Assembly (NCBI GenBank): GCA_023427925.1 | Contig: JAEYZS010000209.1 | Coordinates: 1 to 7,757, forward strand | Length of the DNA stretch: 7,757 nucleotides | Source: Pseudomonadota bacterium | Lineage (GTDB): Bacteria; Bdellovibrionota; Bdellovibrionia; Bdellovibrionales; JAEYZS01 | Direction: 5' to 3' | Part shown: positions 4,687 to 7,757 of the stretch, piece after piece | Numbering within the stretch: the stretch's first letter is position 1 | How the letters are laid out: each line of letters begins with the position of its first letter | Notes under the pieces: model-generated | What the model saw: the letters and a program-made list of their open reading frames with translations, nothing else | Database searches by the model: none | What the model was told of the DNA's origin: nothing | Position numbers and translations under genes: made by a program

Positions 4687-7083
4687 ATGGCTGTAACTTT
4701 AGAAAATTACTTCAAAAAACATCTTCCAAAAATCAGTATAAATTCAGTTTCTGCAGTGATCGAATTGCACAAGCAAGGCGGAACAGTACCTTTTATAGCT
4801 CGCTATAGAAAGGAAAAAACTGGTAATTTAGATGAAATTCAGATTCGTGATGTTTTAGAAACACATGAAGCTTTCAATGAGTTGATTACTCGACAGGCAT
4901 TTATCGTCAAGGAACTAGAAGCGCAGGGAAATTTGACCGAAGACCTCAAGAAACGTTTAACAACGACAATGGATATCGACGAGCTTGAAGAGCTTTACCG
5001 CCCTTACAAAAAGAAGAAAAAAACAAAGGCCAAGATGGCGAGGGATGCTGGTATCGAGCCATTGGCTCAATGGATTTGGGACCTCGGCAAAGGCTTAATT
5101 TCAGAGGATATGTCCCTTGAGGTGAAAGCTAAAACTTTCCAAAATGTTGAGCACCAATTCACAACATATCAAGAAGTTCTCAAAGGTGCCGAAGCGATCT
5201 TGATTGAAAAACTAACGAACGACCAAGATCTACGCGCGTTTGTGCGAGACAACCTCATGGCCAAAGGAAAGGTTGTTTCCAAAAAAGGCAAAAAGTTTAA
5301 AGCAAACTCTAAGTATGAAATGTACGCAGAGTTTGAAGAAGGTATTCAAAAACTCCTTCAGCCAAAGGTGTCCTACAGATACATGGCCATGAGAAGGGGA
5401 TGGAATGAAAGCGAACTCACTTTAACTATTGAAGGGGAGTACGATATTATTCTAAAAAGATTCGTAGACTTCTCAGTTTCAGCAAACAACCAAGCAAGAC
5501 CGTTCCTTGAAGAGATGGCCAAAAACGCACTAGATCTTCACGTCATGCCCTCGATAGCAAACGAAATTCACAAGAAGCTTAAAGACACTGCAGACCTTCA
5601 TGCTACTGAAGTCTTTGCTGAAAACGTAAGAAAGATTCTCCTTGCGAGTCCCTTTGGGCCAAGATGTGTTCTTGGAGTGGACCCAGGTTTAAGATCAGGC
5701 GCAAAAGTAGCCCTGATTGATCAAACTGGAAAATATTTATCTCACACGGTTATGGATATTTTAGGTTCTAATGCTGAAGCAAATGCTGAAAAGCTTTTCA
5801 AAGAATTATTAGCTCAAATTCAGGTTGAGGCTATCGCCGTCGGAAACGGAACTGCAGGTCGAGAAACTGAATTGTTCATTAGAAAAATACTAAAGAAAAT
5901 CGAAAAAGAAGTTCCAGTCATCATGGTTAATGAGTCGGGGGCTTCTGTTTACTCCGCTTCAGAAACTGCAAGAGAAGAATTCCCGGATCTTGATCTTACA
6001 ATTCGTGGTGCGATTTCTATTGCGAGAAGACTACAAGATCCTCTATCGGAACTGGTAAAAATTGATCCGAAGAGCATTGGCGTTGGTCAATATCAACATG
6101 ACATTACTCCAACGAAGCTAGAAAAAAGTTTGGCGGGAGTTGTAGAAAGTTGCGTGAACAACGTGGGCGTAGACCTCAATACGGCCTCACCATATTTGCT
6201 ACAATTTATTTCCGGTATTGGCCCTGCAACGGCTAAAAATATTGTGAACCATAGAGGAAAAAATGGTTTATTCAAAGATCGTTCAGAGCTATTAAAGGTT
6301 CCTCAGTTCTCGTCAAAAGCGTTCGAACAAGCAGCAGGATTCTTAAGAGTAAATAACGGAGCCAATATTCTCGACCAAACGGGCATACATCCAGAAAGAT
6401 ATTCGGCATTGAGAGAAATGGCTCAAGAGGTTGGTACTACAGTTTCTGGCCTCATCGGTCAGGGTGCTAAGAAGCTTCTCGATATCCGCACAAAATGGGC
6501 AGAGCTCGTAGGTGAATTTACGTTTGACGATATGATCAAGGAACTTGAAAAGCCAGGCCGTGATCCGAGAAATATATTTAAAGTGTTTTCTTATAGAGAT
6601 GACATTTTCGAAGTTAAAGATCTTAAGGAAGAAATGATCTGTCCGGGGCTTGTTACTAACGTTACAAATTTTGGAGCATTCGTAGATATCGGCGTACATC
6701 AGGATGGATTGGTTCATATTTCTGAACTCACTCATGAATTTGTGGATGATCCAAGAAAAGTTGTCAGCCCTGGTGATCAAGTTGAAGTGAAGGTTTTAAA
6801 AGTTGATCTTGAAAAAAATCAAATCTTCCTCACTATGAAATTAACTGAAGCTCCAAGGAGAGCCCCACAATCTCGCCCACAAAGAGATGGTACACCAAAA
6901 GGTGATAGAAGACCTCACGGTGATCGTCCTCAGAGACAGGCGGGAGATCGTCGTGGGCCACCTCAAAAACGAGGAGGAGGGAAGTCAGGTGGTAAACCTC
7001 ACTTTAACTCTCCGAAGCCACCGCCAAAGCCAGCTTTCAATAATCCGTTTGCAGCTTTGACAGATCTTAAAATAAAAAAGTAA
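4687..7083 (+). CDS. tex: Tex-family S1 RNA-binding protein
   Basis: Tex is a conserved cytosolic nucleic-acid-binding protein, related to eukaryotic Spt6 and linked to transcription and expression of toxin genes. From the Met at 4687 the product has 798 residues, close to E. coli Tex. In order: an N-terminal helical region with GGTVPFIARYRKEKTG, the YqgF/RNase-H-like domain starting at GVDPGLRSG (330-338) with GNGTAGRETE further on, the strongly conserved IDPKSIGVGQYQHD, a helix-hairpin-helix region from GVDLNTAS (494), and an S1 domain (about 653-718) with NVTNFGAFVDIG and DGLVHIS. An 80-residue Arg/Gly/Pro/Lys-rich tail follows. An ATG at 4630 would add 19 residues that match nothing in Tex as I know it and has no ribosome binding site, so 4687 is preferred, although its own site is weak too (AGG six bases upstream, AAGGGG thirteen). 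Confidence 0.95.
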   Translation: MAVTLENYFKKHLPKISINSVSAVIELHKQGGTVPFIARYRKEKTGNLDEIQIRDVLETHEAFNELITRQAFIVKELEAQGNLTEDLKKRLTTTMDIDELEELYRPYKKKKKTKAKMARDAGIEPLAQWIWDLGKGLISEDMSLEVKAKTFQNVEHQFTTYQEVLKGAEAILIEKLTNDQDLRAFVRDNLMAKGKVVSKKGKKFKANSKYEMYAEFEEGIQKLLQPKVSYRYMAMRRGWNESELTLTIEGEYDIILKRFVDFSVSANNQARPFLEEMAKNALDLHVMPSIANEIHKKLKDTADLHATEVFAENVRKILLASPFGPRCVLGVDPGLRSGAKVALIDQTGKYLSHTVMDILGSNAEANAEKLFKELLAQIQVEAIAVGNGTAGRETELFIRKILKKIEKEVPVIMVNESGASVYSASETAREEFPDLDLTIRGAISIARRLQDPLSELVKIDPKSIGVGQYQHDITPTKLEKSLAGVVESCVNNVGVDLNTASPYLLQFISGIGPATAKNIVNHRGKNGLFKDRSELLKVPQFSSKAFEQAAGFLRVNNGANILDQTGIHPERYSALREMAQEVGTTVSGLIGQGAKKLLDIRTKWAELVGEFTFDDMIKELEKPGRDPRNIFKVFSYRDDIFEVKDLKEEMICPGLVTNVTNFGAFVDIGVHQDGLVHISELTHEFVDDPRKVVSPGDQVEVKVLKVDLEKNQIFLTMKLTEAPRRAPQSRPQRDGTPKGDRRPHGDRPQRQAGDRRGPPQKRGGGKSGGKPHFNSPKPPPKPAFNNPFAALTDLKIKK

Positions 7084-7100
7084 TTAAAGAACTTCTTGTT

Positions 7101-7157
7101 TGATTGATGAGGAGGGATGATTGCAGGTCATCCCGTATACGCCTATGCCGTCAATCA
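7101..7157 (+). repeat. Nested stem-loop after tex
   Basis: An inner perfect hairpin, GGGATGA (7114-7120) and TCATCCC (7128-7134) with a seven-base loop, is enclosed by an outer exact pair, TGATTGA (7101-7107) and TCAATCA (7151-7157), extendable inward by a G-T and a G-C pair. No run of T follows, so it is not a standard intrinsic terminator. It may stabilise the tex 3' end, act with Rho, or structure the leader of the next gene. Confidence 0.45.
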
Positions 7158-7183
7158 TTAAAAGATTTGTGTCCTATGAAAAA

Positions 7184-7194
7184 AGGATTATCCT
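7184..7194. repeat. Perfect 11-base palindrome before the EamA gene
   Basis: AGGAT and ATCCT flank a single T, ending seven bases before the ATG at 7202. The site could be an operator. As RNA a one-base loop cannot fold fully, so an RNA hairpin role is unlikely. Chance cannot be excluded. Confidence 0.3.
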
Positions 7195-7201
7195 AGAGGG
7201 T

Positions 7202-7757
7202 ATGAATCAGAAGCAAATTGGATATATTCAAATAATTCTTTCGGGAGCTTTTTTTGGTTTCCTAGGTCTATTTGGTAAAGTGGCTTATCGCCATGGAATT
7301 TTTCCTGGAGAGCTCCTCGGACTTCGATTCTTGATCTCATCCATATTGTTGGGATTTCTAATTTATATATTTAAAAGAGATGCACTAAAGATGTCTCTCA
7401 AAAACTCTTTGATTTCTATTTTGCTAGGTGTTTTCGGATATGCGGTTTTTTCGAGTTGCTACTTCTTGGCCTTAGAAGGCATATCGGCCTCTCTTACGGT
7501 GCTTTTGCTCTATACCTATCCAATTGTGGTCGCACTGGGAGCTCGAGTTTTTTTTAAAGAACAAATTGGTAAGAAAGGGATCGTAGCACTGATGCTCACA
7601 TCGATTGGGCTTATAGGTTTGGTATGGGGAGAGTGGAGTATCAGCAGGCAAATATTTTTAGTTTATGGGTTACTGTCGTCGCTTTTTTACGCCATTTATA
7701 TTTTGATTTCTAGAAAAGTATTAGAGCGGGTAAGCTTTTTAGGTTCTTCTTTTTACG
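7202..7757 (+). CDS. EamA/DMT-family membrane transporter, 5' part only
   Basis: The frame stays open for 185 codons to the window edge. The product is highly hydrophobic with about six predicted membrane helices (near residues 8-27, 37-57, 70-91, 95-115, 126-143 and 151-170), roughly the first half of the ten-helix EamA fold made of two repeated five-helix units. Family-like features are the first helix with GAFFGFLGLFGK, the hairpin LALEGISASLTVLLLYTYP (about 89-107), and FFKEQIGKKG (117-126) before the fifth helix, where many members have a Glu. Members export or import small metabolites such as amino acids or their analogues; the substrate cannot be told. AGAGG lies only two bases before ATG 7202, which is tight; an in-frame ATG at 7145 and GTG at 7169 are alternatives that add 19 or 11 residues. 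I prefer 7202 because helix 1 then begins near residue 8, as usual. Confidence 0.85.
   Translation, partial: MNQKQIGYIQIILSGAFFGFLGLFGKVAYRHGIFPGELLGLRFLISSILLGFLIYIFKRDALKMSLKNSLISILLGVFGYAVFSSCYFLALEGISASLTVLLLYTYPIVVALGARVFFKEQIGKKGIVALMLTSIGLIGLVWGEWSISRQIFLVYGLLSSLFYAIYILISRKVLERVSFLGSSFY

Noticed and set aside
6093..6780. Minus-strand frames inside tex
   Set aside because: Shadows of the highly conserved helix-hairpin-helix and S1 regions of Tex.
1..7757. CRISPR array, tRNA, rRNA, insertion sequence, phage or defence genes
   Set aside because: No spaced direct repeats, cloverleaf, transposase motif or defence-family motif was found; all long stretches are accounted for by housekeeping genes.

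Overview
The window reads as a compact, moderately AT-rich stretch of a Gram-negative bacterial chromosome. The lipid A gene lpxD shows the outer-membrane type. The set of families and the style of the lysine/alanine-rich protein at 3831-4304 remind me of Bdellovibrionota (predatory bacteria and relatives), but that is an impression from family resemblance and not something the sequence proves. I see no insertion sequence, phage gene, tRNA, rRNA or CRISPR. Almost everything is conserved housekeeping.

Layout. Positions 1-987 (+) hold the 3' end of an RlmL-type 23S rRNA methyltransferase followed after 19 bases by cytidine deaminase (cdd, best start 580). Facing them on the minus strand is a three-gene run transcribed from 3760 down to 990: lpxD, then metG six bases later, then a previously uncalled 51-residue single-pass membrane protein (990-1145) that fills the metG-cdd gap. 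Divergent from lpxD, 3831-4304 (+) encodes a small protein with a histone-H1-like Lys/Ala tail joined to a C-terminal domain resembling the Tudor-like RNA-polymerase-binding domain of PcrA/UvrD helicases. It converges on infA (IF-1, 4327-4545, minus). Divergent from infA is tex (best start 4687, +), and after it comes the first half of an EamA-family membrane transporter (7202 to the window end, +).

How the parts relate. Most genes serve information processing: rRNA modification, pyrimidine salvage, methionyl-tRNA charging, translation initiation and Tex (transcription/RNA-associated). infA and tex both encode S1/OB-fold RNA-binding proteins and share one divergent control region with two palindromes, one of them covering the infA -10 box. 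lpxD is away from the usual lpxA/fabZ/lpxB cluster and appears translationally coupled to metG.

Most worth a second look: the H1-tail/Tudor-like protein, the 51-residue membrane protein, and the palindrome-rich divergent control regions. Nothing here amounts to a new multi-gene defence or mobile system.
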